Source: Pedobacter riviphilus | GTDB taxonomy: Bacteria > Bacteroidota > Bacteroidia > Sphingobacteriales > Sphingobacteriaceae | DNA: 64,000 nt | Direction of reading: 5' to 3' | Assembly: GCF_014692875.1 (NCBI RefSeq) | Contig: NZ_CP061171.1 | Span: 1,488,001-1,552,000, forward strand | In this document: positions 58,329 through 64,000 of the stretch, piece after piece | Layout of the letters: each line of letters begins with the position of its first letter | How positions within the stretch are numbered: the first letter of the stretch is position 1 | The notes under the pieces: model-generated | The model's database searches: none | Told to the model about the DNA's origin: nothing | What the model saw: only the letters and a program-made list of their open reading frames with translations | Made by a program: the position numbers and the translations under genes

Positions 58329-58745
58329 CTATAAAGCTGATTCGGCATACGCTTTAAGCTGGTTCAGCCCCGATTGGCAAAACTTCTGCTGCATGGCGAA
58401 ATCAAGATCTGCAACAGGTTCAAAGATTTCGGTAAGCGTAACAGGGTTATTTCCTGTAAAGGTGATCAGGCTTTTCCGCTTATCGTCTAGTGTATAAGCA
58501 ATTCGCTCATGCTCAATAACTTCGGTGTAAGTTCCGCTAAAGTCAAAACTTTCTGTTCCATCTTTTCTGGCCATAACATATAAAAAGCCACCTCCTAATA
58601 CCAGGTTGTTTTCAATTTTTTTGCTAATCCATTCATCTGATGGAGCATTCCATTTAATGATGTGCTCGGGTTCATTCCAGATTTTCCAGATCAGGCTAAT
58701 TGGCTGGTTTATTTCAACGCTGGCAGTTAAAGCATTCTTGTTCAT
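58329..58745 (-). CDS. SRPBCC/AHSA1-family protein
   Basis: Cytoplasmic protein of 138 residues. The START-like pattern is clear: LTASVEINQPISLIWKIWNEPEHIIKWNAPSDEW at the N terminus, GGGFLYVMARKDG, and FCQSGLNQLKAYAES at the C terminus. Convergent with the PepSY gene (6-base gap). AHSA1-like proteins bind small ligands or Hsp90; no specific role can be given. Confidence 0.88.
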   Translation of the reverse strand: MNKNALTASVEINQPISLIWKIWNEPEHIIKWNAPSDEWISKKIENNLVLGGGFLYVMARKDGTESFDFSGTYTEVIEHERIAYTLDDKRKSLITFTGNNPVTLTEIFEPVADLDFAMQQKFCQSGLNQLKAYAESAL

Positions 58746-59186
58746 ACAAGCTAAATTAATTGTTTAAAGTATGCCTTTAGATGGTCATTAGCGACAAATT
58801 AAAGGGTGATTTGAGCGGAATTAAAGATATTGTTTAAAGAAAACAGGAATCTTTTTCATCTGTTTTTCAGATATAAGGTGTATGATTATATAGCTAAAGC
58901 AAACAAAAATTGCTTTACTGGTGTAATTATAGTTCCTCTAACACGGGAGTAATTGGAAAGGGGTAAACATGGATGTGGCTACCCTTTTCTCTTTTAACAA
59001 CATTTTAAGCAGCAAACTTGTTTCGTTCATTTTGTTCAGTGTGGTTTGGCAGAATTTGAAATAAAAAGAAGTGTTTTTGCAAAAAACAAAAGAGAAGTTC
59101 TATGTGCTTAACTTTAGCTCTGTTATTATATAACATTTTCTATTTTTCATCACTTTATATTTTTTGTACCCTTGTAAAAAAATACA
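58746..59186. other. Intergenic region before the Rdx gene
   Basis: 440 AT-rich bases without a supportable gene. A weak imperfect hairpin (AAAGGGGTA...TACCCTTTTC, about 58957-58993, followed by TCTTTTAAC) may terminate transcription. Nothing else seen. Confidence 0.45.
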
Positions 59187-59468
59187 ATGGAAAAACCACT
59201 GATATGCATAACCTATTGCCCCAAATGTGGCTGGATGTTACGATCGGCTTACATGGCGCAAGAAATTTTAACCACTTTTGTAGATGAGGTAAAGGGGGTA
59301 ACGTTAATCCCCAGTGAAACATCAGGCGTTTTTACTGTTCACGTTAGCGATAAACTAATTTTCGACAGAAAGAAGATGCAACGCTTTCCTGAAATCAAAG
59401 AATTAAAACAGCTTATTCGAGATGAAGTGAATCCAAGCATGAACCTTGGACACTCTGATATAAAATAA
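59187..59468 (+). CDS. Rdx/SelW-like thioredoxin-fold protein (Cys form of a selenoprotein family)
   Basis: 93 residues of the Rdx (SelW/SelT/SelH) family. The redox motif CPKCGW (12-17) has Cys where eukaryotic SelW has selenocysteine, and the fold continues with VTLIPSETSGVFTVHV and a short C terminus (FPEIKELKQLIRD). Cytoplasmic, presumably a thiol redox protein. It lies at the edge of the repeat-rich accessory segment. Confidence 0.88.
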   Translation: MEKPLICITYCPKCGWMLRSAYMAQEILTTFVDEVKGVTLIPSETSGVFTVHVSDKLIFDRKKMQRFPEIKELKQLIRDEVNPSMNLGHSDIK

Positions 59469-59497
59469 TCCATTGATGATAATAAGCTAATAGAATT

Positions 59498-59647
59498 GTG
59501 GAGTTTAGCTTTATTGAGCAAGAAGCTGATTACCTACATGATAATCCGATAGTGGCAGGTTTTGTTAACGAGGCCTGGCATTGGAAATATAGCAGCGTAA
59601 TAGATTATAGTGAGGGTAAGGGGCTGATAGACTTAGAAGAGTTGTAG
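59498..59647 (+). pseudogene. C-terminal remnant of a REP-associated transposase (RAYT)
   Basis: Fifty codons, read from GTG 59498, give EADYLHDNPIVAGFV then KYSSVIDYSEGKGLI, which match the C terminus of the intact RAYT at 60569 (ERINYLHNNPVEAGLV; CSAIDYEGGKGLF). The remnant starts with no recognisable N terminus or HUH motif, so it is the broken end of a second copy. A REP (59657-59686) follows 9 bases after its stop, as at the intact copy. Confidence 0.85.
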
Positions 59648-59652
59648 TAAAA

Positions 59653-59856
59653 ATGGCACACGCGGCACGCGTGCGCCAGCGAGGGGACCTGAGAACAGGT
59701 AAGGAGATAATAGTTGATCCATCTATTTTCAAATTGAAAATAAAAGATTCCTATAGCATAGCTGATTTTTCTAAATTTGATCCTGAAACCTTAGGAACAA
59801 CCAAAGAAGCTTTATTTAAAAGTTCATATCATTCATTTAAAAATAAACTAAAATAA
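59653..59856 (+). pseudogene. 3' remnant of an unknown gene fused to a REP
   Basis: An open frame of 67 codons whose first 12 come from the REP (59657-59686), so its ATG is probably accidental. The remaining residues (from T-G-K-E-I-I-V-D-P to S-F-K-N-K-L-K) look like a real C terminus of a larger protein, basic at the end. It stops one base before the next gene's ATG, the arrangement of toxin-immunity or other tightly coupled pairs. The rest of the gene was lost, apparently at the REP boundary. Confidence 0.55.
59657..59686 (+). repeat. 30-bp REP-like sequence, left member of a perfect inverted pair
   Basis: The 30 bases from CACACGCGGCACGCG to GTGCGCCAGCGAGGGG are repeated exactly in inverse orientation at 63834-63863. 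The core GCACGCGTGC is itself palindromic. It follows the RAYT remnant, as its own REP. Confidence 0.85.
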
Positions 59857-59857
59857 C

Positions 59858-60352
59858 ATGGGTAGGACAAGAAAGGTAGAATTTATATACGGCGATATAT
59901 ATAAAGATATAGATTTTGGTACTTATGCCTTAATGATGTATTATGCTAAACAATTAAATTCAACGAAAGCAGAAATTTTTTTTAATGCCACGTTAACTGA
60001 ATATGGGTTTAGGGCAGAGCATGATTTATCAACAGGAAATTTGGATGGTATTGATGATTTAGAAGCACATTTTATACCTCAAGAGATAAGGGACTCTATT
60101 ATTTTTATAGATAATGAACTTATACCAGCACTTAATAATGAAACTTTGAATCTAATTGAAAAATATGGTGGTAGAGATAATTTTTATAAACTTTTCTATA
60201 CTAATCCTGGTTATTTGATTGCCTTGGGATTAAATGATGATGAATTTTATTTTGATATACCAAGCTCAATTGTTGCTTTTTTAGGTCGTTTAAAAGTTGT
60301 TTTGGAACTTGCTTTAAATGCCAATACACCTTACGAAGTTTTTATTCATTAA
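59858..60352 (+). CDS. Hypothetical acidic protein, orphan (possible immunity protein)
   Basis: 164 residues, acidic, without signal peptide or membrane segment; no family recognised. Seen: FIYGDIYKDIDFGTYALMMYYAKQ at the N terminus, a helical middle and SSIVAFLGRLKVVLELALN at the C terminus. It lies 1 base after the gene remnant at 59653-59856. Small acidic proteins following a truncated gene in a repeat-rich segment resemble orphan immunity genes of polymorphic toxin systems, but this is inference. Its base composition is unusually AT-rich. Confidence 0.55.
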   Translation: MGRTRKVEFIYGDIYKDIDFGTYALMMYYAKQLNSTKAEIFFNATLTEYGFRAEHDLSTGNLDGIDDLEAHFIPQEIRDSIIFIDNELIPALNNETLNLIEKYGGRDNFYKLFYTNPGYLIALGLNDDEFYFDIPSSIVAFLGRLKVVLELALNANTPYEVFIH

Positions 60353-60474
60353 ATCCCGCACGTGTACAGTATTAAACCCTCTGTGGCTTACACGACCATA
60401 TGTGTAATATATTAATTACAACAATTCACTACTTTTATCAAAGAGCTCGTAATTCCAGCGGTCCATTACTATCC

Positions 60475-60526
60475 CTCGCTAGCGCAAGTCTTAGCGGGCA
60501 AGGCGGTGCGCTGTATGACTTGTGCT
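60475..60526 (+). repeat. REP hairpin A, left of the RAYT gene
   Basis: GCGCAAGTC (60482-60490) pairs with GACTTGTGC (60517-60525) with one G-T wobble; CTAGCGCAAGTCTTAGCG is the outer form. It recurs in inverse orientation at 61129-61174 after the RAYT and in direct orientation at 62466-62510. REPs flanking their transposase are the classic arrangement. Confidence 0.85.
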
Positions 60527-60568
60527 TTTAAATGCTTTATTATCTCTTGTAATCATTTATCTTTAATC

Positions 60569-61123
60569 ATGAGTATAAAATATAAGTTTCATGATTCAAC
60601 AGCAATATACTTTGTTTCTTTTGCAGTTGTGGGCTGGATTGATGTTTTTACACGTACGGTTTACAGAGACCTCCTACTGGAAAGTTTAACTTATTGTAGA
60701 AAAGAAAAAGGCCTTAATCTGCATGCCTGGGTAATTATGAGCAACCATGTACATTTAATTGTGAGTAGCAGAGAGGGATATTTATTGGCTAACATTATGC
60801 GCGATTTAAAGAAGTATTCAGCAGTTAGGATCTTAAAGGAAATAAAAGACTGTTCGATTGAAAGCAGAAAAGAATGGATGCTTTACTTGTTTGCTAAAGC
60901 CGGGCAACAAAACAGCAATAATAAAAACTTTCAGTTTTGGCGGCAGGATAATCATCCCATTGAATTAGATCCTTATTCGAATATGTTCGAAGAACGGATT
61001 AATTATCTGCATAATAATCCGGTTGAGGCTGGCTTGGTGGCAAATGCCTCAGACTATTTATACTGTAGTGCTATAGATTACGAAGGAGGGAAAGGATTGT
61101 TTGGAATTGATCTATTGGTTTAA
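60569..61123 (+). CDS. REP-associated tyrosine transposase (RAYT, Y1 HUH family)
   Basis: Single-strand HUH transposase-like protein of 184 residues. SNHVHLIV supplies the HUH motif (His60, His62) and Tyr146 in FEERINYLHNNP is the catalytic tyrosine. The ATG at 60569 gives a typical MSIKYKFHDSTAIYF start; an in-frame ATG at 60506 lies inside the REP and adds nothing. Inverted REPs A (60475-60526) and B (61129-61174) bracket it, the latter 5 bases after the stop. RAYTs are usually domesticated and spread REPs. Looks intact. Confidence 0.92.
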   Translation: MSIKYKFHDSTAIYFVSFAVVGWIDVFTRTVYRDLLLESLTYCRKEKGLNLHAWVIMSNHVHLIVSSREGYLLANIMRDLKKYSAVRILKEIKDCSIESRKEWMLYLFAKAGQQNSNNKNFQFWRQDNHPIELDPYSNMFEERINYLHNNPVEAGLVANASDYLYCSAIDYEGGKGLFGIDLLV

Positions 61124-61128
61124 CCACG

Positions 61129-61174
61129 GCACAAGTCGGGCCGCTGCTTAGGGCCGGGACGCTAAGACTTGCGC
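61129..61174 (-). repeat. REP hairpin B, right of the RAYT gene (inverted)
   Basis: GCACAAGTC (61129-61137) pairs with GACTTGCGC (61166-61174), one wobble. Reverse complement of REP A in its arms; the loop sequence differs. It begins 5 bases after the RAYT stop. Confidence 0.85.
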
Positions 61175-61256
61175 CAGAATGGGTTTTGCAGTTTTGTTAA
61201 AGGGTGAAAATCGTTTTGATAATTTTCCTGAGCTTCCATTTAAATTTTAATATAAA

Positions 61257-61891
61257 ATGAGCGTACAAATAAGATATAAAAATATTGCGGGTAACTTAAT
61301 TACCTCTCAGCAAGTACAAAATTTAGATTATTTTGATAAAATAACTTTTGTAGATGATCAAATAAAAATGATTGAGTCTAAAATTAAAATAAAAAATGGT
61401 TCACGCACTACAATTTCATACTATTTGAGCAATAGCGAGAATAAGCAGGAAATACTTAATAAATTCACCGATGCTGATAAAAATCAAAATTGTAATATAA
61501 GTTTTAACAAACAAAGTTTCGGAGACTTTAGTATTTGGGATGAAGAAGTATATTCAAAAGAAGGTGTTTTAATGCATATAGGTAAACATACTTTAGACGT
61601 CAGGGGAGAGTCATCTTTTCATGTGGTTTTGATCTCCAAACCAATCAGTTACTGGATAGATCATTTAAAAGTTACTATTTGGGAGATGATATAATTTTTA
61701 CTTTTACTTATGATAATGATGGTAGTATAATAACTATAACAGATCATGAAGATCGATTTGGTTATTATGCCGCGCTTGATTTACAACAATTCACAGAAGA
61801 ACCAATGATTCAGGACAGTTTTTTTCCATGGAATGAGCATCCTTATTATCATTCTGCCTATCCTTTTTTACCTAATACACCAACTATTTAA
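61257..61891 (+). CDS. Hypothetical orphan protein (one frameshift)
   Basis: About 212 residues after repair, no signal peptide or membrane segment, family not recognised; a predicted alpha/beta protein with a beta-rich C terminus (WGDDIIFTFTYDNDGSIITI) and an aromatic tail (FFPWNEHPYYHSAYPF). The frame breaks at GGG 61681-61683: one more G gives T-I-W-G-D-D-I-I and joins frames ending at 61694 and 61891. Two bases separate it from the exonuclease, so an operon is likely. Like the protein at 59858 it might be an orphan immunity protein, but there is no toxin gene nearby to support that. Confidence 0.6.
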
Positions 61892-61893
61892 CT

Positions 61894-62441
61894 ATGCCAA
61901 ATCTATTAGATAAAATAATTATCATTGATGTGGAATCTACCTGTTGGGAAGGAGCACCCCTGCGGGTATGGAAAGCGATATTATAGAAATTGGTATCTGT
62001 TTACTGGATATACAAACTGGAGAGATAACAGACAACAAAGGGATTTTGGTCAACCCGGAACGGTCTATTATCAGTCCTTTCTGTACCGGACTTACCACCA
62101 TTACACCAGAAATGGTTGTTAAGGATGGAATATCATTTAAAGAGGCCTGTTCCGTATTAAGAAAAGAATATATATCCCAGAAAAGGGTATGGGCAAGTTT
62201 TGGCGCTTACGATTTAAAGCAATTTCAACGTCAGTGTTCGGCAATGGGTGTAGGATTTCCGTTTGGGCCATCGCATATAAATGTTAAAACTTTGTTTGCC
62301 TTAAAAAACAAATTAGGAAATGAAGAAGGCATGGCTGGTGCACTTAAAATGTTGCAGATCCCATTAAAAGGTACCCACCACCGTGGAATAGATGATGCCT
62401 TTAATATTGCAAAAATTTTAAACTGGATTTTAAATAATTAA
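61894..62441 (+). CDS. DEDDh 3'-5' exonuclease (ERI-1/KapD-like; one frameshift)
   Basis: About 182 residues after repair. Exonuclease motif I IIIDVEST (Asp13, Glu15) is encoded from ATG 61894; the frame then breaks at CCCC 61957-61960, where one more C gives W-E-G-A-P-P-A-G-M-E-S-D-I-I-E-I-G and joins the frame ending at 62441. Motif II is GAYDLKQF and motif III HRGIDDAFN (His and Asp), giving the DEDDh set. Members trim RNA or DNA 3' ends (ERI-1, KapD, RNase T). It is the last gene of the tight run 61257-62441; no partner is visible. Confidence 0.85.
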
Positions 62442-62465
62442 TTATTCTTTTACTACTCCCTACTA

Positions 62466-62510
62466 GCGCAAGTCTTAGTGTCGAGGCTAGCGGGGCTGGA
62501 TGACTTGTGC
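62466..62510 (+). repeat. REP hairpin C
   Basis: GCGCAAGTC (62466-62474) pairs with GACTTGTGC (62502-62510), one wobble. Same orientation as REP A. It lies between the exonuclease stop and the 21-bp array. Confidence 0.85.
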
Positions 62511-62524
62511 TATCATTATTGATC

Positions 62525-62872
62525 TTAATAAGTATATATGTTGTTAACTGCGCTGATATAACTGTTAACTGCAAGCATAAACCTACCAACTGCAAGTATA
62601 ATGTTATTAACTGCGCTGACAGAACTATCGACTGCAAGTATAGAACTATCGACTGCATTAATAAAGTTGCCTACCTCTCCGATAAAGTTGCTAACTGCGT
62701 TTATAGAACTGCGAACTGCTAGTATAATGTTATTAACTGCGCTGATAGAACTATCGACTGCAAGTATAGAACTATGAACTGCAAGTATAGAACTATGAAC
62801 TGCAAGTATAGAGTTGTGAACTGCAAGATCAGAACTATGAACTGAAAGTATAGAACTATCAACTGCAAGCAT
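62525..62872 (-). CDS. Candidate heptad-repeat protein made from the 21-bp array
   Basis: 115 residues from an ATG inside the array (RFM-LAV) to a stop just beyond it; the same frame is open further upstream to 62977 but without a usual start codon. The sequence is a near-perfect heptad [DHN]-S-S-I-L-A-V with Ile and Val at 4-3 spacing, the pattern of a parallel coiled coil. No signal peptide and no promoter are evident. Conservation of the frame through many substitutions argues for coding; absence of a start for the first units argues that the real gene is broken or differently expressed. Coding status is uncertain. Confidence 0.4.
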   Translation of the reverse strand: MLAVDSSILSVHSSDLAVHNSILAVHSSILAVHSSILAVDSSISAVNNIILAVRSSINAVSNFIGEVGNFINAVDSSILAVDSSVSAVNNIILAVGRFMLAVNSYISAVNNIYTY

Positions 62873-62965
62873 AAACCTAACAACTGCAACTATAATGTTG
62901 TTAACTGCGCTGATAGAACTGTTAACTGCAAATTCTGAACCATCAACTGCAAGTTCTGAACTACC
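62546..62965. repeat. 20-unit tandem array with exact 21-bp period
   Basis: Twenty consecutive units of 21 bases, consensus AACTGCAAGTATAGAACTAT plus one base, begin at 62546, 62567, ... 62945. The phase never slips although units differ at up to a third of positions. Read on the minus strand each unit is seven codons, giving heptapeptides such as H-S-S-I-L-A-V, and the frame stays open across all 20 units. The plus frame (N-C-K-Y-R-T-M) is closed by a stop after unit 8. See the candidate gene at 62525-62872. Confidence 0.9.
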
Positions 62966-63108
62966 TTCATTTATGCCTTATCTGAGCAAAAATATTTTGT
63001 AGATTGATTTATTGTATTTATCTTGCCTATGCTAAATGATAATTAACATATTTTACTAATCTTAACAAGAGAAGCAATTAAGTAAGCAATTCAATTTTTA
63101 ACAATATT

Positions 63109-63214
63109 CCTGAGACGAGCGGTAGTCCCGCATCTATATTTTCTCTGTAAAGAGTTAATTGTCGTTTAGCAGCGTCTCAGGATCTTTTTATCAATGTTAT
63201 GCTAAACGACAATT
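63109..63214 (+). ncRNA. Structured 5' leader with alternative stems (candidate cis-regulatory RNA)
   Basis: Outer stem CCTGAGACG (63109-63117) with CGTCTCAGG (63173-63181), 9 bp, followed by ATCTTTTTAT. Inside: GCGG-TAGTC-CCGC (63119-63131) and CTCT-GTAA-AGAG (63143-63154), the latter with a GNRA loop. An alternative 15-bp perfect stem pairs 63157-63171 with 63200-63214 and would bury the ATG at 63199. The two cannot nest, so they are either exclusive or form a pseudoknot, as in a switch. A near-copy of the start (63029-63044) could also pair with 63157-63171 using two G-T wobbles. No known riboswitch class recognised. Confidence 0.5.
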
Positions 63215-63735
63215 GTAAAAACCCAAGCACACAGCTCCCAAATGAGGTAGCAGCTGTAACAGAATTCAGGAAACTGATGGAAACCTATTTCGATATGATT
63301 AGTTTATCGGATGTGAATCAATTCCTTACTGAAATGCTTAGCGCAGCTATCGGGCCCGATCCGCGCTCTGGCAAACACAAACCCATTACTATTGCCAACG
63401 CCCTTTATGATGTAAATAATATCATCAGCCTGCTTACCAAAACAAAACTTTTGGCCAATGAAGAAACCTTTCAGCGTTATGCCATAAACCTGGGTTATCA
63501 CCTACAAGCTGTTGGCAAATTTGATGTGGAGCATCTTTCTGAACTATTATATGTTGGATTAAATGCCTACATCTTTCAGGATGATGATTTTGAAGGTGCA
63601 ACCTTAAAATTTTCTGCCGAAATTACTACCGCATATAAAATGATTTATGATTGGCTGTCAGACTGCGATGCCTGGTGTAAGTCTGTTGAGTGTGATGAAT
63701 GTGATGAAACTATCGGTTTAGCAGCTACACTATAA
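63199..63735 (+). CDS. Hypothetical protein with a C-terminal cysteine cluster
   Basis: 178 residues, mostly helical, no signal peptide or membrane segment; family not recognised. The C terminus carries C-D-A-W-C-K-S-V-E-C-D-E-C, a spacing that could bind a metal. Its start codon lies inside a strong inverted repeat (63157-63171/63200-63214), so translation is probably controlled by RNA structure. It stands alone on the plus strand. Confidence 0.65.
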   Translation: MLNDNCKNPSTQLPNEVAAVTEFRKLMETYFDMISLSDVNQFLTEMLSAAIGPDPRSGKHKPITIANALYDVNNIISLLTKTKLLANEETFQRYAINLGYHLQAVGKFDVEHLSELLYVGLNAYIFQDDDFEGATLKFSAEITTAYKMIYDWLSDCDAWCKSVECDECDETIGLAATL

Positions 63736-63786
63736 CCGTTCAAATTTTAATTGGCCATTTAACTTATACAGCTATGAGGGAAAATA

Positions 63787-63807
63787 CCCCTCCTAATTTA
63801 GGAGGGG
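63787..63807. repeat. Palindromic repeat CCCCTCCTA-ATT-TAGGAGGGG, copy 2
   Basis: Identical to 44357-44377. It lies 51 bases after the stop of the hypothetical gene, again in a 3' position, which supports a role as terminator. Confidence 0.7.
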
Positions 63808-63833
63808 CGCCCAACCAGCTTATTTTTTACCCC

Positions 63834-63863
63834 CCCCTCGCTGGCGCACGCGTGCCGCGTGTG
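63834..63863 (-). repeat. 30-bp REP-like sequence, right member of a perfect inverted pair
   Basis: Exact reverse complement of 59657-59686. The two copies bound about 4.2 kb that hold the orphan genes, RAYT, exonuclease, 21-bp array and structured leader. Whether they move this segment or are only copies spread by a RAYT is unknown. Confidence 0.85.
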
Positions 63864-64000
63864 ACAATTTAAACCAGAAATATATTTTATTTTTTCAAAT
63901 CTAAGTAAGCCCCTACTTGCTACAATCATCTATTTTTGGTTTACTATAGTTTATTCATGTTTTGAACAGGCATTAAGCGTATGAGAAGTTATACTGTTTT

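Noticed and set aside
59102..59287. 61-codon ORF before the Rdx gene
   Set aside because: It overlaps the Rdx start in another frame, has no family signature and a poor start; rejected.
9968..61960. Programmed ribosomal frameshifting or phase variation as cause of the broken genes
   Set aside because: The breaks hit unrelated families, there are no slippery heptamers with downstream structures, and the runs are only 3-4 G or C; all are repaired in the same way, which points to base-calling.
62507..62722. Plus-strand Cys-rich ORF in the 21-bp array
   Set aside because: The frame is closed by a stop after about eight units, whereas the minus frame stays open over all 20.
62546..62965. CRISPR array
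   Set aside because: Period is 21 bases with no separate spacers; every unit is a variant of the same repeat, and no cas gene is near.
1..64000. Retron, diversity-generating retroelement or other reverse-transcriptase system
   Set aside because: No reverse transcriptase motif (such as YADD or YMDD with a fingers/palm context) was found in any substantial reading frame; the long repeats at 52690-53855 have no linked RT gene.

Overview
The window looks like the chromosome of a Bacteroidota bacterium of the Sphingobacteriaceae type (Pedobacter-like). The reasons are SusC/SusD pairs, type IX secretion sorting domains, promoters with a TAnnTTTG -7 box, few Shine-Dalgarno sequences, AT-rich DNA and many glycan-degrading enzymes. 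This assignment is inference from gene content; no 16S gene is present.

Layout. 1-3.3 kb: end of a glycan locus (GH30, GH35). 3.8-4.1 kb: tRNA-Lys with a small duplicated scar. 4.2-8.2 kb: serine hydrolase, LytS/LytTR two-component pair, CPBP protease. 8.3-18.3 kb: a giant NHL/TIG-repeat/FG-GAP surface protein with a T9SS sorting domain, a lipoprotein and a short AraC regulator, preceded by a decayed earlier copy of the same gene pair. 18.4-24.9 kb: small stress and regulatory genes, an LtaS-like membrane sulfatase-fold enzyme, a lipoprotein and an HD hydrolase. 25-34.6 kb: OmpR/histidine kinase pair, then PepSY, PAP2, TolC, HlyD, RND pump and YncE-like propeller in one run. 34.8-50.1 kb: a sulfated-glycan locus (secreted formylglycine-generating-enzyme-like protein, SusC, SusD, two CAPTR sulfatases, GH35, GH109-like oxidoreductase, NahK-like sugar kinase). 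50.3-58.7 kb: GtrA, CDP-alcohol transferase, PhyH oxygenase, a block of long tandem repeats, SDR, TonB receptor with PepSY reductase, SRPBCC. 59.2-64 kb: a repeat-rich accessory segment with a Rdx protein, a REP-associated transposase (RAYT) with flanking REPs, orphan genes, a DEDDh exonuclease, a 20-unit 21-bp array and a structured leader.

Most notable observation: two unannotated short ORFs, on opposite strands and about 18 kb apart, both end in M-R-M-C-C-C-C-A-stop. One (34846-34938) precedes the FGE/SusCD/sulfatase genes; the other (52445-52525, minus) precedes the PhyH gene. Their cysteine codons differ synonymously, so the peptide rather than the DNA looks conserved, and each sits just after a TAnnTTTG box. 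I propose that they are cysteine-sensing attenuation leaders and that the sulfatase locus is run at least partly as a sulfur-scavenging regulon.

Data-quality warning: seven frame breaks in six genes (TIG protein, LtaS-like twice, HD hydrolase, SusC, one orphan gene, exonuclease) are all repaired by adding one G or C to a short G/C run. These look like sequencing undercalls, so the genes are probably intact in the organism.
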